From: Anastrepha obliqua
Taxonomy: Eukaryota; Arthropoda; Insecta; Diptera; Tephritidae
DNA length: 64,000 nucleotides
Reading direction: 5' to 3'
Assembly (NCBI RefSeq): GCF_027943255.1
Contig: NC_072897.1
Coordinates: 59,854,406-59,918,405 of the forward strand
How positions within the stretch are numbered: the first letter of the stretch is position 1; each line of letters begins with the position of its first letter. A program made the position numbers and the translations under genes. Shown here piece by piece: positions 33,701 to 45,130 of this stretch. The notes under the pieces were generated by a model, which was given only the letters and a program-made list of their open reading frames with translations, had not been told where the DNA came from and ran no database searches.

Positions 33701-33780
33701 AATTCGAGGCTGCACACCAACTACATAAACAATATGCCAGAAACATTTCCTCTAAAACAAACATTTCACTAAATTGAGGT
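30750..33780 (+). pseudogene. C2H2-type transposase-like gene, decayed, internally duplicated
   Basis: The reading opens with a classic C2H2 finger (C-X4-C-X12-H-X3-H, about 30780-30850: CKEDKC ... HLKKH), then SPIAMYTETN, a coiled segment, LEKLNLYKPPHKYNLSEGL, FLYLNNFELNDPLGSKS, VLGDNLRLNTALGYVPSFS, YVKDNIVCDIMHDVFLDVC and, after 33407, an HLKPKYHNLVDNTYIIKKLGP ... FKFEAAHQLHK end. Order and motifs match a large unnamed animal family of likely transposon origin. Many stops and shifts break it. A tandem duplication of 1161/1177 bp repeats the middle third. Function not assigned. Confidence 0.5.
31069..33406. repeat. Tandem duplication, 1161 and 1177 bp
   Basis: Unit 1 is 31069-32229, unit 2 is 32230-33406. 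They look identical apart from 16 extra bases (GGGCAACAGAAAGTTT) at about 32697-32712 in unit 2. The junction shares a TGACACC/ATG microhomology. Very recent, or an assembly artefact. Confidence 0.9.
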
Positions 33781-33954
33781 CAAGCATTCCCTGACCAGTT
33801 TCGAATGCACCGCCACTGACCCGAGGCGCATGTGAGCAGCCAATCAGCAGCCCTCTGATTGAATACACTGCAGTGGTCCGGTAACCTAAATTTCAGTCTG
33901 ATGGGGAGCTCCTCACAAAAAACTCCTCATCCAATCTGTCCTTCCAACTTCAAT

Positions 33955-34227
33955 CTATTCGTGAACAAGTTCACCAGGCTCTGTCCCCAAGTGCAGCCCC
34001 CCTGTCCACTCTTCCCTTGACGGAATATGAGTGGAGAAGGCTCCTGTTGGACTAAACGAGGGTATACAAGTACCCGTGGACAGAGGGATGAACTCGAAGT
34101 CCCTTAGGATGCTTGGTTGCCCATAATTGAGGCTGGGCTTATAGCCCGAGACCCTCAGTCTGATTGCGGTACGTGTAGCGGCAATTCTGCCTGCGATGTC
34201 TACAAGTACCACATTTACTCGTAACAT
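33955..34227 (-). pseudogene. LOA-type ORF2, post-RT block
   Basis: 90 codons, LVDIAGRIAATRTAIRLRVSG, SILRDFEFIPLSTG and a FSTHIPSREEW block. It lies between RT and RNase H in LOA-type proteins. Upstream, 34230-34500, the connecting RT thumb is frameshifted (WKPNIEERVRKAG can be read in it). The element's 3' end is lost at about 33930. Confidence 0.6.
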
Positions 34228-34504
34228 TGTGTTGAGCCTACCTCTAAACTCTCTCCTGCTTCTTCATGTAACAAGATAGGCTTTACAATAGTATTATATA
34301 GTCAAAAACCAACTCTAGGCGAATGACCCCATCTTTCCTGCCTTCCTTACTCTTTCCTCAATATTCGGCTTCCATGTAAGCTTGCTGTCAAGGATAATAC
34401 CTAGGTACTACACCTTGTCAGAAAGCATCAGAGGAGCGCCCCCAAGGGAGGGAAGTTTAGCTCTGGGTGTTTTATATTTCCTCGTAAATAGGACGAGCTC
34501 TGTC

Positions 34505-35990
34505 TTAAGAAGATTCACCGACAGGCCCGCAATCCGTTGCCCATCTCAGCTCCTCCAGCAAGTCATTTACAACAACCCAGAGGAAAGACGAGAAAACACC
34601 ACCTTGCGGAGTGCCCCTACTCACCTGCCGGTGGATGGAGATGCCGCCCCATTTTGCCGCGACAGTTTTGTCACTAAGCATTTTATAGATACTTCTAATA
34701 AGGTTGGTTTCGACTGCCAGTTTACCTAGAGACCGGGTAGTTGCCTCCGGGAGAACATTGTTAAAAGCCCCCTCAATGTCGAGGAAGGCGTCCACCGCAA
34801 ACTCCTTCTCAAAAAGAGATTCCTCAATCTCTTTCTCAATTGTGTGCAGGACAGATTCCAACGATCTGCTATTGAAATAAGCATGTTGGGTATGCGACAA
34901 TCCACCCCGAGGAATTTCGCTTCTTATGTGCAGGTTAATCAGTTCCTCAAGGGTTTTCAGCAAAAAAGATGAGACAGATTCCTGAAGTCCTTAGCCATGC
35001 GAGCTTTGCCTGCCTTGGGTATAAAGACAATCCTCACGGCCCTCCATGATCTTGGTATATAGTCCCTGGCTACGCAGCTCGCATAGATAAGGCTCAACCA
35101 ACGGCATGATACCGCCACAGATTTCTGCAGTTGGGCAGGAATGATGCCGTTGGTCAATGGCCCAAGCTAGGCGGCGCTTATCCAGCATCCAGCCCCGGTC
35201 CCGAATGCAAGTTGAAATGCTTTCCAGGCCGGTGCTGCTAGGTGCTGGGCTCGTCGGAGAATGGACGTCGAGAAGTAACTTCAGTGACTGCTCGCCGCTC
35301 TTCGACCAACGTCCCAATTCGTCTCTTAAGTAGGACTCATGGCAGCCCTCTACGCTCTCGCAGAATCTTCTCCATCCCGAGGGAGACTTAATCCTTTTAG
35401 TCCTGTTAATAAAGCGTCTACATGAGGCCATAAGCTCAGATAGCTCCGTTGTCTACCAAGGCGGTTTTTCCTCCCTGAAAGCAGCTTTTGTTGGACAAGA
35501 AGTTTCCAGGGCATTGTTGCAAGCTGAGGTGAAAGTCTCTACCAGTTCGCCGATCGCTTCTTCCGATAGTTCTAGATTTTCTCCCAGTGGTTTGGGGAGC
35601 AGGCAGCACCCTCCAATCGGAGATTCGGTCTATCAGTAAAGAAGAAGCCAGAGTGAGGTCAAGCACCTCTTCTCTGGCTGCGGTAATAAAAGTGGGGTCC
35701 TTACCCTCAGCCATAGCTTTCCAGAAGGGCCCTCCAGGCTCACCGTTACAATGTCTTCGTTGCTGAAATTAGGCAAAATAAATGCGTCAAGTTCCTTCCT
35801 AATGAGTATATAGGATATTGGTTTCCCTGTCCTGCTATACGCCACCAGTTTGTAGTTTTTCGTCCTGAGCCCAGAAATGCCATTGCTGCTCAGCCACGGC
35901 TCCTGAATCAGGACTATATTAACTCAACTTTGCCCAAGGTAGATTAGTAGGATGGCGGACGCCGCCTTAGAGTGCTGAAGATTTGTCTGA
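34505..35990 (-). pseudogene. LOA-type ORF2: endonuclease remnant and RT palm fragment
   Basis: 35990-35720: NLQHSKAASAILLIYLGQ, a stop, then VNIVLIQEPWLSSNGISG (endonuclease strand with catalytic Glu). 35714-35160: linker, several shifts. 35157-34505: RT with AQLQKSVAVSCRWLSLIY, SWRAVRIVFIPKAGKA, RSLESVLHTIEKEIEES, VDAFLDIEGAFNNV (first catalytic Asp) and SRGTPQGGVFSSFLWVVV. The YADD box is not seen: the frame shifts at about 34510, and the sequence resumes with ELVLFTRKYK-type thumb sequence in another frame. Confidence 0.7.
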
Positions 35991-35997
35991 AGAATAA

Positions 35998-36815
35998 TCA
36001 TCCTCCAAAATCCTCTCCAGTAACCCAAGGGCGGTGTCTTCGCTCTCCGAGGCCAGAAGCCTCTCCTCCTCCGCCCTGTCGAAGAACGACCCGATGCTTA
36101 TGACGGACCCCAGTAAAGACGGGCATCATCAGCATTTTCACCTTCCGACGTGACGGGTTCCACTTCCATGGGAATTGTGGGCATTGTTTTCCCTCACTAC
36201 CCTCATAAAAACCGCTACCCTCTTCCATTGCTCTCTAGAGATAGCGCCGTCTTCCCTACCGCTGTCCATCACTCCAAGAATGATGAAGTCGACTTCACTA
36301 AACGACTTCGCTAAATGATTTGGCGGGCCGCCACCAATCCTGGGCCTCTTTTCTTGGGAGACATTCTCTTCCTGGGAGCGTTGCCTTTTAACTCCCGAGT
36401 CAAATTGTGGCGCATTCGCTTCCACACCCTTTCCGCTGCCCTCCTCTGCTCCTCTGATGACCTTCCTGGCCCACTCGAGCGTCTGTGAATGCTTCTCAAA
36501 TAACTGAGAGTCATTCTACCCACCGTAGTGCACCAGGACCTTGCTAGCCATACGCAGATCAGAGACGGACCGTGTACTCTGCCCTGCCTGCCGTTTCTGC
36601 CTAGTGTAGGGTCCTCGAAGAGATACCTCCGAAGCCCCCGGAAAACTAGGGGAAAAGCACCACTACTCTAGGAATCGCAGACGGTTCCGTCTGTGCTCCG
36701 CTACCTATCAAAGGTGGATTCCCACCTTTAACCCCCGGATTAATACTGAAAGTCGGTTCCGACTTTCCCTCGGTGTTGCCCTTTTGCATTGCTTTCGCAT
36801 CGATTTCGCCATACG
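35998..36815 (-). pseudogene. LOA-type ORF1
   Basis: The minus-strand reading begins near 36815 (EIDAKAMQKGNTEGKSEP), has stops at about 36645 and 36514, and includes a helical block (QTLEWARKVIRGAEE) and a basic stretch (VKRQRSQEENVSQEKRPRIGGG, read in two frames). After 36200 the frame changes. No zinc knuckle remains. It would have been the RNA-binding ORF1 protein. Four or more lesions make it dead. Confidence 0.55.
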
Positions 36816-36842
36816 AAACCTTACCTCGTCATTAAAAATTGC

Positions 36843-37715
36843 TGGAAAGTAGTCGAAAATGGGCTACCTCAAACTCCTAATGACAAAGAGAAGGACTGCG
36901 GCGAACGAGCATTAGTATAAATTACGCTGATGATTGAACCCAACAATTTTTCGCACATTGCCACAGCTACGCCTGCACAAATGACATGGAATGCACTACT
37001 CGCGGCGTATGAGGACACGGGTCTTACACGCAAAGTTAAATTGCTTAAGCAACTAGTGCAGTGCAAGCTCTCCGATTTCGAATCAATGCAGGAATATGTA
37101 AATTCCTTAGTGATGACTTCGCTAAAAGTCCAAAACGCAGGGCTGAACATAGATGAAGAGCTTACGGCATCGCTTATGCTAGTAGGGTTACCAGACGATT
37201 TTCGTGCTTTAGTACTAGCCGTAGAAAACTCAAAGGAGAAATTAACAATCGATGGCATTAAAACACTTTTGCTACAAGATGTTAAATTTGATAGCAAATG
37301 TTCGGAAAACGTACTGTACTCGAAAGAAAAAATTAAATCAAAACAATTTCGGTGCCATTCGTACAAGCAATTGAGCCACTTCACAAGACAGTGCCCTCAC
37401 AAATTTAAGAAAGAGGGCAACAATTTCAATAAAAACAAGGAAGTACTCTTCGCATCTCTCTTTTCAAATGACATTCGTGAAGTGGACTGGTTTGTTGATT
37501 CTGGTGCAACATCGCACATCACTATGAAAAAAATTATTGTTGAAAGATATGCCGGTACAAAACAAACATATTTTAAGTGCGAACAATAAACCAATTCCTG
37601 TCAAATCCAAAGGTGATGTAAATATTGCATTTTTAACCGAAAAATCGAAAGTTGATGCTATGTTGAAAAGTGTTAAATACGTGCCAGAGGTAGTTAAAAA
37701 CTTGTTTGATAGTTA
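36843..37715 (+). pseudogene. Ty1/copia gag-protease fragment, plus strand
   Basis: Gag reading from WKVVENGLPQTPNDKEKDC (about 36850), a stop near 36920, then an open frame 36930-37589: QMTWNALLAAYEDTGLTRK, LVGLPDDFRALVLAVENS, and a nucleocapsid knuckle in which the second Cys is Tyr (CHSYKQLSHFTRQC). It continues to a protease site WFVDSGATSH. A shift at about 37560 moves to NKPIPVKSKGDVNIAFL and VPEVVKNLF, ending at 37715. A different copia family from the one at 4.1-7.4 kb, and no integrase follows. Confidence 0.75.
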
Positions 37716-37983
37716 AAGACTTGCTTGTCTTTGGAAAAATATAAAATTTATTTATATGAATTTGATTTTAGGGTAGTTCTTAACATTATGTTAATACTGG
37801 ACTGACTGCAAACATATTTGACAATCGTATTAATACTTATACCTCATCTTTGTTTGCTGATTAGGAAAAACATGTTTATCTTTTGTTAGTCTTAACATAT
37901 GTTTATCTTTTGTTATTCTTGAAATACAATGTTTATCTTTTGTTATTCTTAACATATTTTTATCTTTTGTTATTCTTAAAATA

Positions 37984-38856
37984 CAGGGTGAGCCATATAG
38001 CGTTTGCTTTTTGAACCACCTATTTTTTTGAGAATGGTAACACAAATGACATGTCAAATGAGTTCATTATTTACTTAAAGGTTTGACATTTACGAAATGG
38101 GACGCTATACGCTTGAACAAAATTGGAAAATATTGAAAACCTATTTCCAAAGTGGTGATTCTTCTTCTTCTTTTCTGATTTTCACATCGGTGGCTACGTC
38201 AATAAGCAAAATTTTCGGATTTAGGGCTCAGAAAATCCACACGTTACTGTAGAGAAGCAAATGCATCCACAACGAGTCACTGTTTGGTGCGGTTTTTGGT
38301 GCGGCATCATCGGGCAATTTTTTTTCGGAAATGAGCGAGTAAATGGCGAGCGTTACCGTGACATGCTCAACGAGTTGTTTCCAAAAATTGAAGAGGATGA
38401 CATGGACGACATTTGGTTTCAACAGGACGGTGCAACTTGTCACACTGCCAAAGTTACACTCGAACTTTTGGCTACCGTTTTTGAAAACCGAATAATCAGC
38501 CGAAATTCCGATATCAATTGGCCGCCTCGGAGCCGTGATTTAAGCCCGTTGGACTATTTTTTGTGGGGAGCCGTTTAGGACAAATGCTATGCGAACCATC
38601 CAGTGACGATTACTGCTTTAAAACACGAAATTGCCATTCATAAAATTGGAGCCCAAACAATCGAAAATGTGCTTAAAAATTGGGTTGATCGAATGGCCTA
38701 CTGTAAAGCCAGTCGTGGCAGTCATTTGAATGATATTATTTTTCGTTCATAAATGACAATATTCAATCTTTAAAATAAAAAAAAAAAGTTTGAAAAAATA
38801 TTGATTAGTTTTTTTTATAGCCGATTCAAAAAACAAATTTTACATGGCCCACTCTA
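37984..38856 (+). mobile_element. Mariner-superfamily element, DD41D (rosa-like), internally deleted
   Basis: TIRs CAGGGTGAGCCATATAGCG (left) and its imperfect inverse (GGCCCACTCTA, right) with TA on both sides (37982 and 38857). 873 bp, shorter than complete mariners (about 1.3 kb). It carries one plus-strand transposase pseudogene. Confidence 0.8.
38097..38751 (+). pseudogene. DD41D mariner transposase, broken
   Basis: ATG at 38097 starts MGRYTLEQNWKILKTYFQSGD, then reading is lost in a deletion. The open frame 38261-38578 holds RVTVWCGFW, FQQDGATCHTA (second catalytic Asp) and DLSPLDYFLWG (third Asp). 41 residues separate the two, so this is the DD41D signature, first known from rosa of the fruit fly Ceratitis rosa. 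A TAG at 38576 is followed in frame by the usual C-terminal tail to 38751 (VLKNWVDRMAYCKASRGSHL). The first catalytic Asp was lost with the deletion. Confidence 0.8.
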
Positions 38857-38893
38857 TACATACTTATGTTTATCTTTTGTTAGTCTTAAAATG

Positions 38894-39240
38894 CATATGT
38901 TTGGATTTGTTCAGCCCTGCATGATTATACTTAGAATTAACTTAACTATTTTTATTTATTATTTGTGAATGAAATCATTCCTTAACTCACCCCTTCCTAA
39001 ATTAAATCGTCCCGATTTATACCGAATTAACGTTTGTTCCTTGTTCTTGCCTAAATAATTTTTACACCAGACGCAAACTACTGCTCTAAGTATATGAACG
39101 TATTTTCGCAAAAATCGGTACTAAAGCAAAACGTGCAAAGTCTATAAACGAAACTAGTGAGAATTAATTTAACAACTAATGAGTAAACAAACTTGAAATA
39201 TACATATAGATATGTATATATAATATTAATAGCATTGAAC
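38894..39240. other. Unassigned sequence, possible 5' leader of the next LINE
   Basis: AT-rich, no ORF or repeat recognised. The second I-like LINE's ORF1 begins at 39294. Confidence 0.3.
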
Positions 39241-39588
39241 AAGTGAATTTTTTATTTGTGTAATAGGAATTACCTACTTATTCCCCACTCAAAATGAATA
39301 AGCCACCTGAAAATAAAATAAATTTACTTCCCAATTTACCTGCACTCAAATGGGACCAAACAAAACAATCAAACTTTACATCAAACGAACGGGTATACCT
39401 ACTCATGTCCAGGTCCAATAATACAGACAAATTAAACAATATATCACCATTTCTGATTCAAAAAGCCATCAACTCAAATTGCGAAGAAGTTGAATATTGT
39501 AAAAAAATTATTAGCGGCCAAATTTTAATCAAAACCAAAAGCGGCTCCCAAGCTAACAAACTAACGACTCTAACCGCGCTTTCAAATA

Positions 39589-40155
39589 AGGGGTGGTTAA
39601 GTTTCAAGAGTCGGTGCTGATTTTGAATAAAATACATTTTTTTAGGAAATTATTCTCATTTCTCTTTATTCTGATAATATTGGCTCAATTATGTATAGAA
39701 CAAAAGATTGGCTAAATGGTCGCCGCTGCCTCGGCGGCACACCTCCAAAGACCACCAAATGCAAATAGTTCCTTATATAAAGGGTGGTTAAGCTTCAAGG
39801 GTGTTGATTTTAAATAAGATAAATTTTTTTTAGGAAATGTTTATCACTTCTCTTTATTATGATAATACTAGTATGGCTCAATTACGTGTAGAACAAAATA
39901 TTGGGCAAATGGCCGCCGCGGTGTCGGCGGCACACCTCCATCCAATGGTCCAAATTTTCGATGACGCTGAGGCATAATTGAGGTTTTATGCCGTTAATGT
40001 GCCGAATTATCTCATCCCTTAGCTTTTGAATTGTTGCTGGCTTATCGACGTACACCTTTTCTTTCAAATAATCCCAAAAAAAGAAGTCCAACGGTGTCGT
40101 TGAGGTTTAGGTGTGGTTCACATTCAACATCTGCCCTTGAAATTTAACCACCCTT
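39589..40155 (-). mobile_element. Mariner deletion derivative with a duplicated end
   Basis: TIR AGGGGTGGTTAAGTTTCAAG at 39589 and its inverse (CTTGAAATTTAACCACCCTT) at 40155, with TA duplications (39587-39588 and 40156-40157). A third TIR copy, AGGGTGGTTAAGCTTCAAGG, lies at 39781, and 39640-39760 repeats 39830-39950. So the 3' end is present twice in tandem. The rest is the transposase tail below. Confidence 0.75.
39882..40091 (-). pseudogene. Mariner transposase C-terminal tail
   Basis: About 69 codons: DFFFWDYLKEKVYVDKPATI, QKLRDEIIRHINGI and VCRRHRGGHLPNILFYT. This is the end of a mariner-type transposase after the last catalytic residue (the DFFFWDYLK block). The catalytic core is gone. 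Confidence 0.75.
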
Positions 40156-40434
40156 TACAATCATTGTTGAGACTACACCACACAAGACACTTAATTATTC
40201 AAAAGGAGTAATATATTGTAACGAACTACGGTCAATACCAGAGAGTGAAATCCTTGAAGAACTGAAACCCCAAAACGTATGCGAAGTGAAAAAAATCCTT
40301 AAAAAAGTGAATAATGACCTGATTGAAACAGGGTTAATTATATTAACATTTGCTACAACAACTTTACCAACAAAAATACATATCAGCTATATTAAAACAA
40401 CAGTTCGCCCATATATCACCCCCCCAATCCTCCC

Positions 40435-41936
40435 GTCCAATATCCTTGAATCCGGTCTGCGCAAAATTATTAGAAAAAGTAGTAGCTAATCGGTTATGGT
40501 GGTTTGTTTCCTGCAACAGACTACTACATAGCCAGCAAGTTGGATTTAGAAAGGGTAAATCATATATCTAGACTCACTCGACTTTACTAAAGGATATGAT
40601 AAAATCGGAGTACACACCATTCTAAACCAGCTTTTAGAACGGAAAATGAGTCCTAAAATATAAAACTACATCAGAAATTTTATGTCAAACTGAAAAATTA
40701 AAATAAGAATGGATTCTCACTCCTCCGAAACACATCCACTCCAGAATGGGATACCCCAAGGATCCCCAATTTCAGTCATACTATTTTTTATAGCATACCA
40801 CAAACTCAGCAGCATTGTATCATTACACAAAGAAATAGACATTCTGGCTTACGCAGACGATCTAACTCTCATAAAAAAATGAATAAACATGAAAATACAA
40901 ACATAGATCTCAACGATATTTTGAACTGGTGCAATTACTCAGGTGCAAACCTCTCAACAGAAAAAAGTAAACATATACACATATGCATGAAAAAACACTG
41001 TCATCCAAATATCACATGCAACAACTTTACAATAAACAACGCCGAAAACTTAAACATATTAGGTATCGAGTTTAATAAAAGATATAGATGGAAAACCCAC
41101 ATTTAAAAACTTGTCAACTCACTAAATAAACGTTTGAACACAATAAAATTCCTTTCAAGCCCAAAACTCAACGCTAACAGTAGTTCAATCATTGACGCTA
41201 CCAAATCTTTAATCGTATCAAAAATTTATTATGGATTATAGCTTTTTGGCTGCACACCTAAATCAAATATCAACAGACTCAACTCATTACTAAACTCTGC
41301 TATACGAACCGCCTTAGGCGAATACCGTACTACACCGATTCGCAACATGACGTTCGAAACAGGCATAGCACCGTTAACACAAATAAGGGAGTTTGTCACA
41401 ACAAAACTTTGCAAAAACCTAATCGTTAATGACCAGTCAACACTTTCCAAACTAACACACAAAATAATAGTTTCTAAACGAAAACACAAAATTCAATCAA
41501 CACTCAATCGCATAATAGAAAAATCTCTGGAATTAGATATTCCCATCAATAATAAACCTAAGACCATCACCCCATTTCATGGATGGCAACTACCTTTCAA
41601 TGCCATAGATACATCACTCCACCAGTGGAAAAAAGACAATACGCCTTTAACAATATTATAAAAACTTTCCTCAGAATTAACCGAGAAACTTATAAAAAAA
41701 AATTGAAACTAATCTTCACAGACGGTTCAAAAAGCGCTAACCAAACAAGCTTCAGCATTATATACAAAATATTAATTAGCAAAATCTTACCTAAGCATGA
41801 ATTTTGCTGCAGAAACTATATCCATATTTGAAGCAGTACAATATGCTAGCCAAACACTTGGAAAATTTGCAATTTGTTCCGATTCCTTAACTTCATTAGA
41901 AATGGTATAAAATATAAACAATAATAACTATAATGC
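40435..41936 (+). pseudogene. I-like ORF2: RT and start of RNase H, degraded
   Basis: RT pieces: PVCAKLLEKVVANRLWWF (about 40460), the SRLYKGYDKIGVHTIL-type catalytic A region (degraded, about 40570), NGIPQGSPISVILF (about 40745), and LAYADDLTLIKK (about 40850), so the YADD box survives. Then NYSGANLSTEKSKHIHIC, NLNILGIEFNKRYRWKTHI, and linker. RNase H begins LIFTDGSKSAN (about 41715), EAVQYASQTLGKFAICSDSLTS (about 41840) and is cut by the SINE at 41948. At least five stops or shifts. Confidence 0.75.
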
Positions 41937-41947
41937 ATACTACATAA

Positions 41948-42267
41948 CGCCGTAGTCGAATGGGTTGGTGCGTGACTACCATTCGGTTTTCAGAGAGAAA
42001 ACGTTGGTTCGAATCTCGGTGAAAGACCAAAATGCAGGAAAAAGTTTTTTCTAATGGCGGTCGCCCCTCGACAGGCAATGGCAAGCCTCCGAGTGTATTT
42101 TTGCCATGAAAAAGCTCCTCATAAAAATATCTGCCGTTAGGAATCGGCTTGAAACTGTAGGTCCCTCCATTTGTGGAACAACATCAAGACGCACACCACA
42201 AATAGGAGGAGGAGCTCGGCCAAACACCCAAAACAGGTGTACGCGCCAATTATATATATACATATAT
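41948..42267 (+). mobile_element. tRNA-derived SINE, copy 1
   Basis: Begins CGCCGTAGTCGAATGGGTTG with a Pol III A-box-like TAGTCGAATGGG and B box GGTTCGAATC at 42006-42015. It then has a conserved non-tRNA body (CGGTCGCCCCTCGACAGGCA, CTGTAGGTCCCTCCATTTGT) and a TATA-rich tail. ATACTACATAA repeats at 41937-41947 and 42268-42278 (11-bp TSD). About 85% identical by eye to the copy at 51117. Inserted in the RNase H domain of the I-like LINE. Confidence 0.85.
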
Positions 42268-42689
42268 ATACTACATAAGAAACTGCTTATTGAAATCTAT
42301 ACTAATATTATAAAGAGGAAAACTTTGTTTGTTTGTTTGTTTGTTTGTAACGAATAGGCTCAAGGCTCAAAAACTACTGGACCGATTTTAAAAATTCTTT
42401 CACCATTCGAAAACTACATTATCCAAGAGTAACATGGATTACATTTTATTTTGGAAAAAAATAGGGTTCCGTAAGATATTTGGATTTTTCGGACACAAAC
42501 TGAAAAAAATCTTATATATAAAATAAAGTCAACTTTTTGTGTGTGTTCGCCAACCGGCCGTGTCTGCACCGAATTAAACCAAACTTACACACATTGTTAA
42601 GAAGGTATTGAAGATGGTTTCCGTATAGTTTGGATACCTATTGGTGGATAGGGCTTGAGATATAGGTCAAAATGTGGACTCGGGTAACC

Positions 42690-43935
42690 TTCGGATGTGT
42701 ATGTACAATATGGGTATCAAATGGAAGCTGTTGGTGAATGCTTTAGTTCAGAGTATTTTTCAGGCCACTCCGTGACTAGGGCCTCGAGACAGAGACCAAC
42801 ACGTGGAGCCTAAAATGTGTTTGTACAATATGGATATCAAATCGAAGCTATTGGTGAATGCTTTAGTTCAGAGTATTTTTCATGCCGCTCCGTGACTGGG
42901 GTCTCAAGATATAGGCCAAAACGTGGACCCGGGTAACCTTTGGATGTGTATGTACAATATGGGTATCAAATGGAAGCTGTTGGTGAATGCTTTAGTTCAG
43001 AGTATTTTTCATGCCGCTCCGTGACTAGGATCTCGAGATAGAGACCAAAACGTGGACCCTAGAATGTGTTTGTACAATATGGATATCAAATGAAAGCTGT
43101 TGATAAGTGCTTTAATACGGGGTAATTTTCATACCTATTGATGACTGGGGTCTGGAAATATATGCCAAAACGTGGACCCGCCGTGTCTTTGCACCAAATT
43201 AAACCAAACTTACACACATTGTTAAGGAGGTATTGAAGATGGTTTCCGTATAGTTTGGATACCTATTGGTAGATAGGGTCTCGAGATATAGGTCAAAACG
43301 TGGACCCGGGTAACCTTCGGATGTGTATGTACAATATGGGTATCAAATGGAAGCTGTTGGTGAATGCTTTAGTTCAGAGTATTTCCATCCGCTCCGTGAC
43401 TAGGGTCTCGAGATAGAGACCAAATCGTGGACCATAGAATGTGTTTGTACAATATGGGTATCAAATGAAAGCTGTTGATAATTTCTTTAATGCGGGGTAA
43501 TTTTCATACCTATTGATGACTAGGGTCTATAAAATATATGCCAAAACGTGGACCCGCCGTGTCTTTGCACCGAATTAAACCAAACTTACACACATTGTTA
43601 AGAAGGTATTGAAGATGGTTTCCGTATAATTTGGATACCTATTGGTAGATAGGGTCTCGAAATATAGGTCAAAACGTGGACCCGGGTAACCTTCGGATGT
43701 GTATGTACAATATGGGTATCAAATGGAAGCTGTTGGTGAATGCTTTAGTTCAGAGTATTTCCATCCGCTCCGTGACTAGGGTCTCGAGATAGAGACCAAA
43801 ACGTGGACCCTAGAATGTGTTTGTACAATATGGATATCAAATGAAAGCTGTTGATAAGTGCTTTAATACGGGGTAATTTTCATACCTATTGATGACTAGG
43901 GTCTCGAGATATAGGTCAAAACGTGGACCCGGGTA
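42690..43935. repeat. Helitron minisatellite, about 120-130-bp units
   Basis: The word TGTACAATATGG recurs at 42702, 42822, 42951, 43071 and 43328 and onward to 43830 at intervals of roughly 120-129 bases (one longer). Units alternate between GGGTAACCTTCGGATGTGTA and CCTAGAATGTGTTTG types. A higher-order unit carrying GTGTCTTTGCACC restarts at about 43180 and 43557. Confidence 0.85.
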
Positions 43936-45130
43936 ACAATTGACACGGTATTTCAAAGATATGTTGACAACATCGAAACCAAAGCATTTGTATCATATTT
44001 TAGCTATCACAAGCCACTCATATCATTTGTTGAAATTGAAAACATTGAGGATGAATAAAATATGAACTTTATAGCAATATTATAATGAACCTATAATTAT
44101 CCCGCTCCTAATGCTGCCTTCGTCTCATTCTCTCTCAGTTTGTTTTACGGAAGGTTTCACTTCTATCGCGTTTAACCGTTAGACTGGTATTTTTTATATT
44201 TTTTTAGTTTTTGTGCACTTTTCATTATTTGTTATTATTATTGATCGGTTAACTAACTCAATTGTACATCTATACTAATATTATAAAGAGGAAAACTTTG
44301 TTTGTTTGTTTGTAACGAATAGGCTCAAAAACTACTGGACCGATTTTAAAAATTCTTTCACCATTCGAAAACTACATTATCCAAGAGTAACATGGATTAC
44401 ATTTTATTTTGGAAAAAAATAGGGTTCCGTAAGATATTTGGATTTTTCGGACACAAACTGAAAAAAATCTTATATCTATACTAATATTATAAAGAGGAAA
44501 ACTTTGTTTGTTTGTTTGTTTGTTTGTTTGTTTGTTTGTTTGTAACGAATAGGCTCAAAAAGTACTAGACCGATTTTAAAAATTCTTTCACCATTCGAAA
44601 ACTACATTATCCAAGAGTAACATGGATTACATTTTATTTTGGAAAAAAATAGGGTTCCGTAAGATATTTGGATTTTTCGGACACAAACTGAAAAAAATCT
44701 TATATATAAAATAAAGTCAACTTTTTGTGTGTGTTCGCTAACCGGCCGTGTCTGCACCGAATTAAACCAAACTTACACACATTGTTAAGAAGGTATTGAA
44801 GGTTTCCGTATAGTTTGGATACCTATTGGTGGATAGGGCTTGAGATATAGGTCAAAACGTGGACCCGGGTAACCTTCGGACGTGTATGTACAATATGGGT
44901 ATCAAATGGAAGCTGTTGGTGAATGCTTTAGTTCAGAGTATTTTACATGCCGCTGCGTGACTAGGGTCTCGAGATAGAGACCAAAACGTGGAGCCTAGAA
45001 TGTGTTTGTACAATATGGATATCAAATTGAAGCTGTTGGTGAATGCCTTAGTACAGAACATTTTTCATGCCGCTACGTGACTGGGGTCTCGCGATATAGG
45101 TCAAAACGTGGACCCGGGTAACCTTCGGAT

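Larger units (their letters stand above)
33930..36815 (-). mobile_element. LOA-type non-LTR retrotransposon, minus strand, internally deleted
   Basis: From 36815 down: ORF1, an endonuclease start, linker, RT, and a post-RT block. Part of the endonuclease, part of the RT with its catalytic YADD box, and RNase H are lost. Wording such as NLQHSKAASAILLIYLGQ (endonuclease start) and LVDIAGRIAATRTAIRLR (post-RT) favours the LOA/R1 group. Confidence 0.7.
37868..38893. repeat. 27-30-bp tandem repeat split by a mariner
   Basis: TTTATCTTTTGTTA occurs at 37875, 37902, 37932, 37959 and, after the mariner, at 38869, each followed by KTCTTRA-type sequence. The mariner at 37984-38856 lies inside the array. 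Confidence 0.8.
39294..40434 (+). pseudogene. I-like ORF1 fragment, interrupted by mariner
   Basis: ATG 39294 (MNKPPENKINLLPNLPALKW), an RNA-binding domain-like block (RVYLLMSRSN ... INSNCEEVEYCKKII), then TTLTALSN at the mariner insertion (39589-40155). After it the reading resumes (GVIYCNELRSIPESEILEEL, VCEVKKILKKVNNDLIETG) to about 40430. The match in layout to copy 1's ORF1 (LRDGNLLLLVK ... VKGTIFAPCLNNIPENEIVEEL) identifies it. The zinc knuckles are deleted. Confidence 0.65.

Noticed and set aside
36597..36780. Short inverted GGTTCCGTCTG/AGACGG-like words as a terminator or riboswitch
   Set aside because: They lie inside the LOA-type ORF1 coding stretch and have no support as RNA structure.
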